DNA of 52,451 bases from Bacteroidales bacterium (GCA_017544265.1 JAFYEM010000037.1:1-52451), one strand, 5' to 3'. Shown: positions 41,603-50,788, counted from the stretch's first letter. Notes: generated from the letters alone by a model not told the origin. Numbers and translations are program-made.

Positions 41603-43300
41603 ATGTCACATATGCTCACTTACCCCGGGTTTTCCGTGGTTTTCATCCAGACTTTCTCCGTGCATCATACCAAGGAGTTCATCCTGCCGCAAACAGCCCC
41701 CTCCGTCCATGACAATGACTATGAGGAGTACGATGAGGGCCGTTGCGTGTACATTGAAAAGGCGGATGCCCTGAAGGTGCCTATCGCCATGGTGGAGCGT
41801 GACATAGAAAACCAAATCTTTGTCCTGCCGCAAAAAGAATCGGCCCGGGAGAATGTGCGCCGATACAGTCTCCGGGGCTTCGACTTTACCATGCCCATCG
41901 TCCCCGCCCCGGACGAATCCATCTATGAGGCCACCCTCAAAGGCCACTGCAACGTGGAGATGAACCTGTTCTTTGGCCACACTGCGAGCATCACCTACCG
42001 CTTCCTCTTCGACGGCCACGCCTGCCGGCTTTCCCGTCCGGTTACCACAGATCACATCATCGCCTTCCTGAGCAACTGGCTCAGCGCAGAATTCTGGTCC
42101 AAGGAAGAAGGCAGCGACAAAACCGCCATCGACTATGAAACCCATTTTGCGATAGATGCCATCTGGCTGGATTCCTTGGGAAACCCGCTGGACGAGCCGG
42201 AAGCCATTGCTAACCTGGGCACCGGCCGCAGCTTTGACGCCGTGGCCCTGCGCTACAAAAACTTCATCTACCAGCATTGCTCCCGCTTCAAGAAAGACAC
42301 CCCGCTCACAGAACGCAAGCGTCTCCTGCGCCAGTGGACGCCCGGTTCATTCTCCGTCGATAACGACCTCCGCTACGCCATGGTGGACGTATGGGAAAAC
42401 ATCCAGCATCTGGAACCGGACGGCACTGACCTCTTTGACCCGGACCGCCCTGTCCGTCTCACGGAAGCTGAGATTATCGACCATATCCGGGAGGAACACA
42501 AGAACGAACTCATCGGCCTGCTGTCCCTGTACCCTGAAGAATGGCCCTACCGGGACCCGGCCGCCTATGATGAAGTTTGCGGGGAGAACATTGCCATCGA
42601 CACGGACGACCTGGTCCTGGCCGGGAGCAGCTTGTGTGTGGTTATCGGGACCTACGGCCGCCGGGGCGCCGGCGAGGAAGGCGTCAACTGGGTGGAGCAC
42701 CTCAAGGAACGCGCCCACTACCATGTTTCCTGGCCGGAATACCTCCTTATCCTGCAAATGATTCTGGCCAAAAAGTATGTCATCGGCCTGGCTACGGATA
42801 CGGTGGTGATGTCCTCCCTCAACGCGGAGAAAAAGTCGTCGCAGGACCTGATCGGAGCCAACGCTGCCCTTTCCATGCGCCTCACGCGAATGGTCACCCA
42901 ACTGGATGTGGTCAAGTACTCCAAGTTCCCCTCGCACAAGGTGATGTTCGACCGCACCACCGCACGCCTGGGACTGGGGGACGACTACGAGCGCCTGGGC
43001 TCCCTTATGGAAAATGTAGACAACAGCCTGCACAACCTGTCTGACTACAAGTCCATGCGCAGCGAGTTCCTCCTGAACATCATCCTGGCCATCATTTCCG
43101 TAGCCTCTACCTTCGAGCTGTTTTTCCAGGAAGATGAAATGCCTTTCCTCACCTACTTCGGATTCGAGAGCAGCCGGCTGTCAGCCATTGTGCTGGCCGT
43201 GGTAGCCTGCATCACCATTTTTGCCCTGCTGATGGTGGTCACCAATTCCATCAGAAGCATTTGGGAACGAATCAAATCACTTTTAAACTATGAAGATTGA
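41603..43300 (+). CDS. Large protein with C-terminal two-helix membrane anchor, family not recognised
   Basis: 565 residues with no signal peptide. A long soluble part (1 to about 480) ends in a charged helical stretch (about 440-485: DDYERLGSLMENVDNSLHNLSDYKS), then two membrane helices (about 489-508 and 528-548) separated by a short loop and a short basic tail. This topology, a soluble head and helix before two C-terminal TMs, recalls CorA-type channels, but no GMN motif is seen. Several His/Asp/Glu-rich patches occur but no known catalytic motif. The GNAT gene starts within its last 11 bp, so they are co-expressed. Confidence 0.75.
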   Translation: MSHMLTYPGFSVVFIQTFSVHHTKEFILPQTAPSVHDNDYEEYDEGRCVYIEKADALKVPIAMVERDIENQIFVLPQKESARENVRRYSLRGFDFTMPIVPAPDESIYEATLKGHCNVEMNLFFGHTASITYRFLFDGHACRLSRPVTTDHIIAFLSNWLSAEFWSKEEGSDKTAIDYETHFAIDAIWLDSLGNPLDEPEAIANLGTGRSFDAVALRYKNFIYQHCSRFKKDTPLTERKRLLRQWTPGSFSVDNDLRYAMVDVWENIQHLEPDGTDLFDPDRPVRLTEAEIIDHIREEHKNELIGLLSLYPEEWPYRDPAAYDEVCGENIAIDTDDLVLAGSSLCVVIGTYGRRGAGEEGVNWVEHLKERAHYHVSWPEYLLILQMILAKKYVIGLATDTVVMSSLNAEKKSSQDLIGANAALSMRLTRMVTQLDVVKYSKFPSHKVMFDRTTARLGLGDDYERLGSLMENVDNSLHNLSDYKSMRSEFLLNIILAIISVASTFELFFQEDEMPFLTYFGFESSRLSAIVLAVVACITIFALLMVVTNSIRSIWERIKSLLNYED

Positions 43301-43799
43301 GTTTGCCACGGCACAGGACGCTCCCGAGCTTGCCGATATTTTCTTTGGCCATCTGGCCGCCCATCCGGAATACATCTCCCATGGAGAGATGCAGATGGGT
43401 GTGGGTGAAGGAGTTGTCCGGGACGGCGTACTGGTAGCGAAAACCGCCCCAGACGGCCGCGAAAAATGGATGCCCTACATCCTGGCACACATTGAGAATG
43501 ACGCAATTGCCAAGGTTTGGAAGGCTGTCTCGGACAAGAGAGAAATTGTGGGTTTTGTAGTGGCCGATATTGAGGAGGATGGAGATGCCCCCTATGGGAT
43601 GGTCTGCGACATTCTGGTCAAAGAAGAGTGCCGTGGCTGCGGCGCCGGAGAGGCATTGCTGCAGACCGCCATCGCCTGGCTCCGAACACGCGGCGTGAGC
43701 GGCATCTACCTGGAATCCGGCAAAAACAACCACGCCGCCCACCGCTTCTTCGAAAAGCGCGGCTTCACCCACATCTCCGAAATCTACAAGCTCGCCTAG
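43290..43799 (+). CDS. GNAT-family N-acetyltransferase
   Basis: 169 residues. The acetyl-CoA pyrophosphate loop is ECRGCGAGEALL (R/QxxGxG/A type, about 113-124), followed by VSGIYLESGKNNHAAHRFFEKRGF, the usual last strand-helix. Substrate unknown. It starts 11 bp before the stop of the two-TM protein, implying coupled translation. Confidence 0.9.
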   Translation: MKIEFATAQDAPELADIFFGHLAAHPEYISHGEMQMGVGEGVVRDGVLVAKTAPDGREKWMPYILAHIENDAIAKVWKAVSDKREIVGFVVADIEEDGDAPYGMVCDILVKEECRGCGAGEALLQTAIAWLRTRGVSGIYLESGKNNHAAHRFFEKRGFTHISEIYKLA

Positions 43800-43865
43800 A
43801 ATTCATTCGCCTGTTTGACGCTGCACACATAGAGTATTCACGCGCGCGCCCCTGTCGAGAAAATT

Positions 43866-43896
43866 TTTGACGGAGCGCCTTTTTTATTTAAATTTG
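43866..43896 (+). promoter_or_regulatory. Promoter of the metallophosphoesterase-GDPD gene
   Basis: TTTG at 43866-43869, 19-bp spacer, TAAATTTG at 43889-43896: full Bacteroidota consensus. The leader is about 17 nt. Confidence 0.85.
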
Positions 43897-43916
43897 CGTG
43901 AAGCAAATGTTATGTT

Positions 43917-46178
43917 ATGAAAAGGATTCTTGTTTCTTTCCTGTCATTAATCGTTATTGTCAATATCCTGCAGGCGAAGACCGTCAAGGGAAGGGTCTCC
44001 AGTGAAGGCAAGTCGCTTTCCGGAATCATTGTGAGCGACGGCTACCGTTTCACCCGGACCGATGCCAAAGGGGCGTTCAAGTTAAGCACCCATAAGGATG
44101 CGCGTTTCGTATTTGTGGTCACCCCGTCGGGCTATGTGGCCGATTTTTCTTCCGGCGCCCCCGCATTTTACCTTCCGATAAAAGGCACCAGGTCTTTCGA
44201 TTTCGTATTGCAGAAGTTTTCCGACTCTCCGGACTATACCATATTCTCCGTTTCGGACCCGCAGATGCAGAACGATATGCATCTGAAGCGTTTCCGCGAA
44301 GCGCCTCTCGGTGACCTTCGCGGGATGGCCGCCCGCTGCAAAGCAGAGTGCCAGACGGTCGGAATCGCCCTCGGCGACATCGGCTGGAATGTATTGGAAA
44401 TTCACTCCGACTATAAGAAGGCCATCGCCACGACCGGGATTCCGTTCTATAGCGTCATAGGCAATCACGATTTTATCCAGACTCGTTCCGGGATCGCCGC
44501 CGGAGAGGCCTATGAGTCATCCTTCGGTCCGTATAACTATGCATTCTTCCTTGGCGGCGACCTGGTGATCGGCCTCAATAACATAGAGTTCGCAGCCAGC
44601 GGGAATCCCGATCCGTCAAAGTCTTCAAATGAGTATCGGGAAGGCTATCCCCGCGAGACTCTGGATTTCCTGAAAGGCCTTCTGGCCATGGTCCCGAAAG
44701 GGACTCATCTGCTGATCGCCCAGCACAGTCCGGCCTTTGAATATGGCTCCAAGAGCGGGGTTAACCGCCTGGATGAATTCATCTCCATCCTCGACGGTTA
44801 CAATGTCGACATTCTTTCCGGCCATTCACATATAATGCACAACAGGCAGCTCACCCCTAATATCCTTGACCATAACGCTGCGGCTATCGGCGGAGCCTGG
44901 TGGGCCACCGACTGGTGCCGCGACGGTACCCCGAGAGGCTATGAGATATTTATGAAGAGAAGGGGTGATTTCACATGGCGCTGGCATAATATCGACTATC
45001 CGGACGAATTCCAGGTCGAATTCATTCCAATGGGCAAGGCGGTTTGTCATCCCAACGACATACTGGCCAATGTCTGGGATTCCGACAGTAACTGGAACGT
45101 CAGCTGGAGCGAAGACGGAAGTGAGTGGCAGAAAGCTGAACTTGTCGCAGACGTATCGCCAAAGTATGTTTCTGAAATAATGGAGGTCTATAAGGGCGAT
45201 TTCGACAAGATTCCAGGCTATAAGAAACCCTTCCCCACGCCGCATTACTATGCCGCAAGCCCTTCGCAGTATGCAAGGGTGGTCATGATGAAGGTCCAGG
45301 CCCCTGACGGCAGGCAGTGGAGCCAGAGTTTCACCCTGGACGGATACATCGACCTTCAGGCCCACCGTGGCGGCGCCGGACTGATGCCGGAGAATACCAT
45401 CTCTTCCATGAAAAAGGCCATGGACCTGCGGGTCAACACTTTGGAGTTCGACCTACATGTCAGCGGCGACGGACAGGTTGTCGTCTCTCACGACAGTTAT
45501 TTCCATCCGCGCTATTCCACGCGTCCGGACGGCAGTCTCGTCAAGAAAGACGACCCGAAAGAATATCTCTATAAAATGCCTTACGACAGCATCGCGAAAT
45601 ACGATGTGGGCTTGAAATTCGTGGACCGCTGGCCAACTCAGCAAAAACTGTCCGAGCACAAGCCTCTCGCTTCCGACCTGATTGATTTCGCGGAAAGGTA
45701 CGCCAAGGAAAAAGGCCTGTCCCCGATGCGCTATAATATTGAGATTAAGTCACTTGAGGGCAAGGGAGAAGGCGAAAACTGGCCCGAGTACCACGAATTC
45801 GTGGATAAGTGCCTCCCCGTTTTGCTCTCCAAGAACCTCGGCGACAGGCTGGTGGTCCAGAGTTTTGACCGCAGGGCCCTCGAGTATATACATTCCAAGT
45901 ACCCGCAGGTGAGGCTTTCCCTGCTGACCGATGATGACGAGAAAGAAATAGCCGAGATCCTTTCCAAGATGAGCTTCCTTCCCGACTGGTGGTCGCCCCA
46001 TTTCAGCGTGGTCACAAAGGAAAATGTGGCTTACTGCCACGCTCTCGGCCTCAAGGTTGTCCCATGGACTGTCGACGAAGAGGAAGACATCCTGAGAATT
46101 GCCGGCTGCTCCGTGGACGCAATCATTTCGAACTATCCCGACAGGCTGATAAAGCTGCTCCGCGAGCTCGGCATCTGA
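43917..46178 (+). CDS. Calcineurin-type metallophosphoesterase / glycerophosphodiester phosphodiesterase fusion
   Basis: 753 residues, exported (signal ends near LQAKT). A beta-sandwich N-terminal domain (about 22-100) precedes a metallophosphoesterase with metal ligands SDPQM (Asp114), ALGDIGW, GNHD (182-185), AQHSP and GHSH (302-305), plus its C-terminal associated domain (to about 475). Residues 478-753 are GDPD: HRGG (His483), MPENT, LEFDLHVSGDGQVVVSHD and PWTVDEEEDIL. GDPDs release glycerol-3-phosphate from glycerophosphodiesters; the first domain likely removes a phosphate. The two together could strip phospholipid headgroups stepwise, by inference. The ATG at 43912 leads to a stop after one codon and is not used. 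Confidence 0.93.
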   Translation: MKRILVSFLSLIVIVNILQAKTVKGRVSSEGKSLSGIIVSDGYRFTRTDAKGAFKLSTHKDARFVFVVTPSGYVADFSSGAPAFYLPIKGTRSFDFVLQKFSDSPDYTIFSVSDPQMQNDMHLKRFREAPLGDLRGMAARCKAECQTVGIALGDIGWNVLEIHSDYKKAIATTGIPFYSVIGNHDFIQTRSGIAAGEAYESSFGPYNYAFFLGGDLVIGLNNIEFAASGNPDPSKSSNEYREGYPRETLDFLKGLLAMVPKGTHLLIAQHSPAFEYGSKSGVNRLDEFISILDGYNVDILSGHSHIMHNRQLTPNILDHNAAAIGGAWWATDWCRDGTPRGYEIFMKRRGDFTWRWHNIDYPDEFQVEFIPMGKAVCHPNDILANVWDSDSNWNVSWSEDGSEWQKAELVADVSPKYVSEIMEVYKGDFDKIPGYKKPFPTPHYYAASPSQYARVVMMKVQAPDGRQWSQSFTLDGYIDLQAHRGGAGLMPENTISSMKKAMDLRVNTLEFDLHVSGDGQVVVSHDSYFHPRYSTRPDGSLVKKDDPKEYLYKMPYDSIAKYDVGLKFVDRWPTQQKLSEHKPLASDLIDFAERYAKEKGLSPMRYNIEIKSLEGKGEGENWPEYHEFVDKCLPVLLSKNLGDRLVVQSFDRRALEYIHSKYPQVRLSLLTDDDEKEIAEILSKMSFLPDWWSPHFSVVTKENVAYCHALGLKVVPWTVDEEEDILRIAGCSVDAIISNYPDRLIKLLRELGI

Positions 46179-46207
46179 AATCTGATTTAAATGCAGCGGA
46201 AAATTCA

Positions 46208-46215
46208 TATATTTA
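46208..46215 (+). promoter_or_regulatory. Near-consensus -7 box of the small lipoprotein gene
   Basis: TATATTTA differs from the consensus only in its last base and lies 23 nt before the ATG at 46239. Confidence 0.4.
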
Positions 46216-46238
46216 CGCGGCTTTTAAAACTATTGACT

Positions 46239-46610
46239 ATGAAAAAAACGCTGATTTTTGCCCTCATTGCTGTCGCGGCGGTCATATCGTCCTGCAATAA
46301 GAAGACCGAGAATGAAGATGAATACTATATCCGCTATGAAGGAAGTGTCTCCACTCTCCCGATTGTCGAACGGAGCTACACCGTCGCGACTGAAGGCGGG
46401 AAGCAGACCTTCAAGACAAGGGAAAACAGCTTCACGAGGACATTCGGCCCGGTGGGAAAGGGCTTTGATGCAAGCATATCCATCAGTTACAGTGATGATG
46501 TGGTCAATCTCAAGACCCCGTCGGTCCATATTGAAGTGAGCAAGAACAACGGCCCGTTCGCATTGAAGGCAAGTGGAAGCAAAGAAGCATCGTACCAAAT
46601 TGATTTCTAG
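46239..46610 (+). CDS. Small lipoprotein of unknown function
   Basis: 123 residues from the ATG at 46239: MKKTLIFALIAVAAVISSC is a clear lipoprotein signal, and the frame upstream of it lacks one. The mature chain is mostly beta strands with alternating hydrophobics (YYIRYEGSVS, RSYTVATEGG, ISISYSDD) and resembles an Ig-like sandwich; no family is named. Located between the MPE-GDPD and nitroreductase genes, each with its own promoter. Confidence 0.7.
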   Translation: MKKTLIFALIAVAAVISSCNKKTENEDEYYIRYEGSVSTLPIVERSYTVATEGGKQTFKTRENSFTRTFGPVGKGFDASISISYSDDVVNLKTPSVHIEVSKNNGPFALKASGSKEASYQIDF

Positions 46611-46619
46611 TTTTTTCGC

Positions 46620-46627
46620 TATATTTG
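46620..46627 (+). promoter_or_regulatory. -7 box of the nitroreductase gene
   Basis: TATATTTG ends 24 nt before the ATG at 46652. The TTG at 46625 falls inside the box and is therefore not the start. Confidence 0.65.
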
Positions 46628-46651
46628 GAAGCAATAAAAACCCAATTCAAG

Positions 46652-47269
46652 ATGAGCAAGAGTATCCTCAGCCGCTTCGGCGACGTAACCAAGATTCTGA
46701 ACAGGGCTTCATTCGCCGACATCAAAGAAAAAATCACCAAGTACGAGTACGGCTCAGATGCATTCATGCAGATTCTTAAAAGCCGCTACTCCTGCCACTC
46801 CTTCACGAATTACCCTGTCTCGGATTCCAAGCTGGGCATGATTCTCGAAGCCGGACGCCTGGCGCCATCGGCAAAGAATCTGCAGCCCACGCGGATCTGG
46901 GTCGTGAAGAGTGAAGAAGCGCTCGCTCGCCTGAGGACTGTCCATCCCTGTTATGGCGCGCCGGTGGTCCTTATCGTAGGCTGCCGCAATGAAGAAGCCT
47001 GGGTCCGCGAAAGCGACGGTATCAATTCAGCCAAGACGGACGCCGCCATAGTCCTGACTCATCTGATGCTGACAGCGACCGACGCCGGGCTGGCGAATAT
47101 GTGGATCTGGGATTTCAGCCCCGGCAAGATAAGGGAGGCGTTCCCGGAAATGCGCGAGCACGGAATCTATGGCATGCTGGCCATAGGCTACCCCGCCGAG
47201 GGCGAAGGCAATCCCACTGAACTCCACAACATGCGCAAATCCATCGAAGAAATAGTGACTACCCTGTAA
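46652..47269 (+). CDS. Nitroreductase-family flavoprotein
   Basis: 205 residues from the ATG at 46652. ILKSRYSCHSFTNYPVSDSKL matches the FMN-binding RRSxRxF entry; LAPSAKNLQPTRIWVV is the SAxNxQPW motif; later GINSAKTDAAIVLTHLMLTATDAGLANMWI and AIGYPAEG close the fold. Such NAD(P)H-FMN enzymes reduce nitro compounds, quinones or flavins; the real substrate is unknown. Monocistronic. Confidence 0.9.
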   Translation: MSKSILSRFGDVTKILNRASFADIKEKITKYEYGSDAFMQILKSRYSCHSFTNYPVSDSKLGMILEAGRLAPSAKNLQPTRIWVVKSEEALARLRTVHPCYGAPVVLIVGCRNEEAWVRESDGINSAKTDAAIVLTHLMLTATDAGLANMWIWDFSPGKIREAFPEMREHGIYGMLAIGYPAEGEGNPTELHNMRKSIEEIVTTL

Positions 47270-47292
47270 AGAATTGATTTAACTCTGTCAAG

Positions 47293-48300
47293 ATGAAACG
47301 TTTCTTATTTCTGACCCTTGTAATAGCGCTCTCTCTGGCAGGAACGCGCGCGCCGAAAAACAAAGTAAAGCCCCAGGAGAATTTCCGTCTGTTGTACTGG
47401 AACATTCAGAACGGCATGTGGGACGGACAGGAGGACAATTACACCCGGTTCACGGACTGGGTGAAGGGCAAAAACCCAGACATCTGCGTCTGGTGCGAAG
47501 CCCAGCCCATATACAAAACCGGCACCGGCGACAAACTGGACGATATTGACATCTGGCAGAAAGATTCGGCGCTGCTCGCTTTCTGGAGGGACATGGCGCC
47601 CCGTTACGGCCACCAGTATATCTTCCTAGGCGGGCACCGGGACAATTATCCACAGGTGATAACCTCCCGCTTTCCAATAGACTCCGTCGCCAGGATTACC
47701 GGGGACAAGGCGGACACCCTGGTCTCACACGGCGCAGGATGGGCCAGAATCACCCTTGAAGGGCAGACAATCAACCTTGTCACGCTCCACACCTGGCCGC
47801 ATAAATATGGCTACAACATAGCGAAACCAGACCGCGAGAAAGACGGCAAAGCCCACGGCGGAGACATCTTCAGGGCCAAGGAGATGGAATACATCTGCCG
47901 GCACACAATTCTCGGCGCCGACCCGGAAGGCAGGCAGCTGTGGATGATGATGGGCGATTTCAATTCCATCACCCGCCGAGAAAACTGGGTCTATCACCGC
48001 GATGACGACAGTCCCGCCTTCCTTGTCCATGATTTCATAGACAAACAGACGCCATACATAGACGTAATCGCTGAACGCGAGCCCAACAACTTCCATAGCA
48101 CCACGCCGCACCGCCGCAGAATTGACTTTGTCTATGCCACCGCGCCGATGCTGGCAAAAATCAAGGCGGCCGACGTTATCTTCGACGATTACACCCGGCA
48201 GCAGAAAGCCATGAAGGACGGCAAGAGAGTGTCGAAATTCTTCCGCCCCTCCGACCATCTGCCGATAATAATCGATTTCAACCCCAATCTGGCGCCTTAG
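47293..48300 (+). CDS. Endonuclease/exonuclease/phosphatase (EEP)-family secreted protein
   Basis: 335 residues with a signal peptide (MKRFLFLTLVIALSLAGTRA). EEP motifs: LLYWNIQNG (metal-site Asn), CEAQPI (Glu), LHTWPHKYG, MMGDFNS (Asp/Asn pair), RIDFVY and SDHLPIIIDF (His). It may act as a phosphodiesterase or sphingomyelinase-like phosphatase. Its last codons are duplicated at 50166-50213. A terminator follows. Confidence 0.9.
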   Translation: MKRFLFLTLVIALSLAGTRAPKNKVKPQENFRLLYWNIQNGMWDGQEDNYTRFTDWVKGKNPDICVWCEAQPIYKTGTGDKLDDIDIWQKDSALLAFWRDMAPRYGHQYIFLGGHRDNYPQVITSRFPIDSVARITGDKADTLVSHGAGWARITLEGQTINLVTLHTWPHKYGYNIAKPDREKDGKAHGGDIFRAKEMEYICRHTILGADPEGRQLWMMMGDFNSITRRENWVYHRDDDSPAFLVHDFIDKQTPYIDVIAEREPNNFHSTTPHRRRIDFVYATAPMLAKIKAADVIFDDYTRQQKAMKDGKRVSKFFRPSDHLPIIIDFNPNLAP

Positions 48301-48341
48301 CGCTGACCTGGAAGCGAGGAAGGCAATAGCATCCCTTCCCC

Positions 48342-48376
48342 GGTTTTCGACACCCTTGGAAAACCAGTTTTATTTG
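48342..48376 (+). terminator. Intrinsic terminator of the EEP gene
   Basis: A 7-bp stem (GGTTTTC 48342-48348, GAAAACC 48359-48365), loop of 10, then AGTTTTATTTG. It overlaps the stop of the convergent gene. Confidence 0.6.
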
Positions 48377-50052
48377 TAGTGTTCTTTGAGGGCTGCCACA
48401 TCGGCCTCGGAGAGTACGTCGGAGGTCATGATGAACTCGTCCATCTGGGCGGGAAGACTGTATTCCAGGTCACCGGTGCCGTCCTGGCCGATGTTCATGG
48501 ACAGGGAGTCAAATGACTTCGAGGCGAGCGCAGAGGGGATTTCCGCCTCGTCTCCATTGAAGGTAAAGTCATAGTATATCCTGACTTTGCGGTTTTCGCG
48601 GTCCACGGTCAGGATTACGTGCATCCAGCCCTTGTCATAATTGGATGGAAGTCTGCTTTCCAAATCAAATCTGTTCGTTCCGTCACCAACGTTGAACTTG
48701 AGGTCATTTGCCCGGTACGACAGGATGAAGCCCTTGTACGTACCTTGCTGCCAGTTTTTGTTGGAGATAAGTCCAGGATCGGCCTTCTCCGGCGTTACGG
48801 GAGAACCTTTGAGCCAGAAGGCCACAGAGAATGAACCGGTTCCGACCGTCACGTCCTTGAGCGTCACATATCCGTTATCCAGTGCTATACCCTTTCCAAA
48901 GTAGGCGTTGAAGTACTGGAGCGTACCGGACTCTGATGTCTGGATCTTGTCGAAGGCGTCGTCAATGCTCCCGTCAAAAGGAAGGTAAGCAACCACATTG
49001 TGACCGGAGAGAAGTGTCTGCATATTGCTGAGGGCCGGAGTGGGCACAGTCTGATGGTTACGGTACTCTTCGCCCGGAAGAAGCGTTTCTTTACGCTCTC
49101 CGACCTCGGTGACATCTTTGAATACGCCCTCCGGGACGTGTCCGCTCCAGGTTTCGGGGCATTCCAGTCCCAGCGCGTAGGCTGCGATTGCCGGGACGTC
49201 ACGCCCTTGCGCTTCCACGATAGTGCCGCTCGCCACAGTCTTTCCGGCTACTCCAAGGAAGACATACTTTTCTTCATCCGAATCGCCTCCGTGAGCCTTG
49301 TTTTTTCCGCCGTGATCCGCCGTGACCATGAACAGTGTCTCATCCAGAAGGCCACCGAGCTTAAGCTGGTCATATATCCTTCCGATAAGCGCATCGGCAG
49401 TACTCACTGTGGACAGATATATGTCGGTGCCGAAGCCGTATTTCTCGCCGATGTCGTCCGGAGACGAAAACTGGACGAACATCAGTGTGGGCGTCTTGCT
49501 TCTGAGGTAAGTGAGAATCTTGCCGGTTACTTCTGCATCATCTTCCCCGGTCCCTTTCTCGACATTGAGATTGTTCTCAACTATGCCGATGTTGATAGGG
49601 TTCCACTCAACAAAGGAAGCCAGCTCCGCATCCGGCATAGCCTGCCTCACAACCCTGAAGATGGACGGATAACGGCTGTTCACCGGATAGGGTGTTTTCT
49701 CGATGATGGCATTGGTCAGTCCATGGAACTCCGGAAGGACTCCGTGAAGGATGGAACCCCAGCCTTGTGCGCTCATAGTCGGGAGGGCCATCAGGGACTT
49801 GTATGTGGTCGCCTGGTCCTTGAAAATCTCATCACAACGCGGAGTGTCGGTGTCCCTGAAGGACGCACCGGCCCCGTCCACGCCTATAATCACCACGTGC
49901 TTGTAGGCGCCTTTTGAGACTACCTCTTCCGGAACCACGTGATCTGTCCCGGGCTCATCCGTATTCTTATCGTTGTCTATAGTCTCCTTCGCTGCGCAAG
50001 ACGCCAGAATGCACAGAACAAAAGTGAAAAATGTGCCGGATATTTTTTTCAT
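48370..50052 (-). CDS. Type I phosphodiesterase/alkaline phosphatase-like lipoprotein with LamG domain
   Basis: 560 residues; lipoprotein signal (MKKISGTFFTFVLCILASC). The catalytic domain (about 50-320) has VIIGVDGAG (metal Asp), the nucleophile region LPTMSAQGWGSILHG (likely Thr), SPDDIGEKYGFG, and TADHGGKNKAHGG (metal ligands). A C-terminal concanavalin/LamG-like jelly roll (about 350-555: VAYLPFDGSIDDAF, FSVAFWLKG, WMHVILTVD, MDEFIMTSD) follows. Probably a surface phosphodiesterase or phosphatase that also binds glycans. Promoter at 50081-50088. Confidence 0.9.
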   Translation of the reverse strand: MKKISGTFFTFVLCILASCAAKETIDNDKNTDEPGTDHVVPEEVVSKGAYKHVVIIGVDGAGASFRDTDTPRCDEIFKDQATTYKSLMALPTMSAQGWGSILHGVLPEFHGLTNAIIEKTPYPVNSRYPSIFRVVRQAMPDAELASFVEWNPINIGIVENNLNVEKGTGEDDAEVTGKILTYLRSKTPTLMFVQFSSPDDIGEKYGFGTDIYLSTVSTADALIGRIYDQLKLGGLLDETLFMVTADHGGKNKAHGGDSDEEKYVFLGVAGKTVASGTIVEAQGRDVPAIAAYALGLECPETWSGHVPEGVFKDVTEVGERKETLLPGEEYRNHQTVPTPALSNMQTLLSGHNVVAYLPFDGSIDDAFDKIQTSESGTLQYFNAYFGKGIALDNGYVTLKDVTVGTGSFSVAFWLKGSPVTPEKADPGLISNKNWQQGTYKGFILSYRANDLKFNVGDGTNRFDLESRLPSNYDKGWMHVILTVDRENRKVRIYYDFTFNGDEAEIPSALASKSFDSLSMNIGQDGTGDLEYSLPAQMDEFIMTSDVLSEADVAALKEHYK

Positions 50053-50080
50053 AATGCATAGATTTTTAGCGAACCACAGA

Positions 50081-50111
50081 CAAAAATAATTGAAAATTCA
50101 TTACCTTGCAA
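50081..50111 (-). promoter_or_regulatory. Promoter of the phosphodiesterase-LamG gene
   Basis: On the minus strand TATTTTTG (50088-50081) with TTG 20 bp upstream (50111-50109). It lies 28 nt before the ATG at 50052. Confidence 0.65.
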
Positions 50112-50165
50112 TAGATGACACGAAGAAACAATGCGGCATGGAAGCTTCTTGCAATTATCGAAAAA

Positions 50166-50213
50166 ACCTGCCGATCATAATCGATTTCAACCCCAATCTG
50201 ACGCCGGAGCACT
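50166..50213 (+). pseudogene. 3' remnant of a second EEP-family gene
   Basis: The plus strand reads LPIIIDFNPNLTPEH-stop (with one base difference changing a codon), nearly identical to the final codons of the EEP gene at 48257-48300. Nothing coding remains upstream of it. It is a scar of a lost or duplicated paralogue. Confidence 0.7.
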
Positions 50214-50225
50214 GATATCCGTTCA

Positions 50226-50788
50226 TTATATTGGGCCATTATTGATTTTCAAACACCTTTTTTCCTTCGAAGTAAGTCGCCTCGGGCCTGGCTTCGTGAA
50301 TCTGGTTCTCCGGGCAGCCTTGAAGAAGTTGTCGTTATTGAAATAGTTGCCCCAGCCGTCTATATACATGGTGTAACCCTCGGACAGCAGGTGCTCCTGG
50401 ACTTTTTGGATGACCCTTTTCGCTACGTCAACGGGATAGAGGCTCTCGTTGTCCAGGCAGAAACGTGTGTACGTGCCGGCTTGTTCTTTCAGAAAACCGG
50501 TAGGGGTACCGTCGGGGCCCATCACGATTTCTCCGCCACGGATATCCTTGTCCTTTTTGAGGACGGTACCGTCCGCCTTCATGATGCCGGCATTGACCAG
50601 GCACAGGGTATTGGCCAGTCCCTTGTGGCCTTCGTCATCGGCAAAATAAATGCCTCGGCACCTTCCTTATCGCCAACATAGACATACTTGCCGTCCTTCA
50701 CGGCGAAAGCTTCTACAAGCTGATTTCCTTCGGAAGTAAAAATCTTCCCATAGACCACAAGGTCTGCTATAATCTTTTCCATAATCAT
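50226..50788 (-). pseudogene. Degraded YtcJ-type amidohydrolase
   Basis: The first part (from ATG 50788 or 50782) encodes MEKIIADLVVYGKIFTSEG, AFAVKDGKYVYVGDKEGAE, the N-terminus of the amidohydrolase family. At about 50645 the sequence jumps, with a change of frame, to DDEGHKGLANTLCLVNAGIM and on through KDIRGGEIVMGPDGTPTGFLKE, a middle part of the same family. The metal-site region HxH and about 100 residues are gone, and the C-terminus is missing. It starts with ATGA overlap after the intact amidohydrolase gene, so it was once a tandem paralogue. Confidence 0.85.

Noticed and set aside
49000-49917. 305-codon open frame on the plus strand
   Set aside because: Antisense to the phosphodiesterase-LamG gene, whose motifs are clear.
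50131-50346. 71-codon plus-strand open frame
   Set aside because: Spans the EEP remnant in another frame and the amidohydrolase pseudogene antisense; no start signal.
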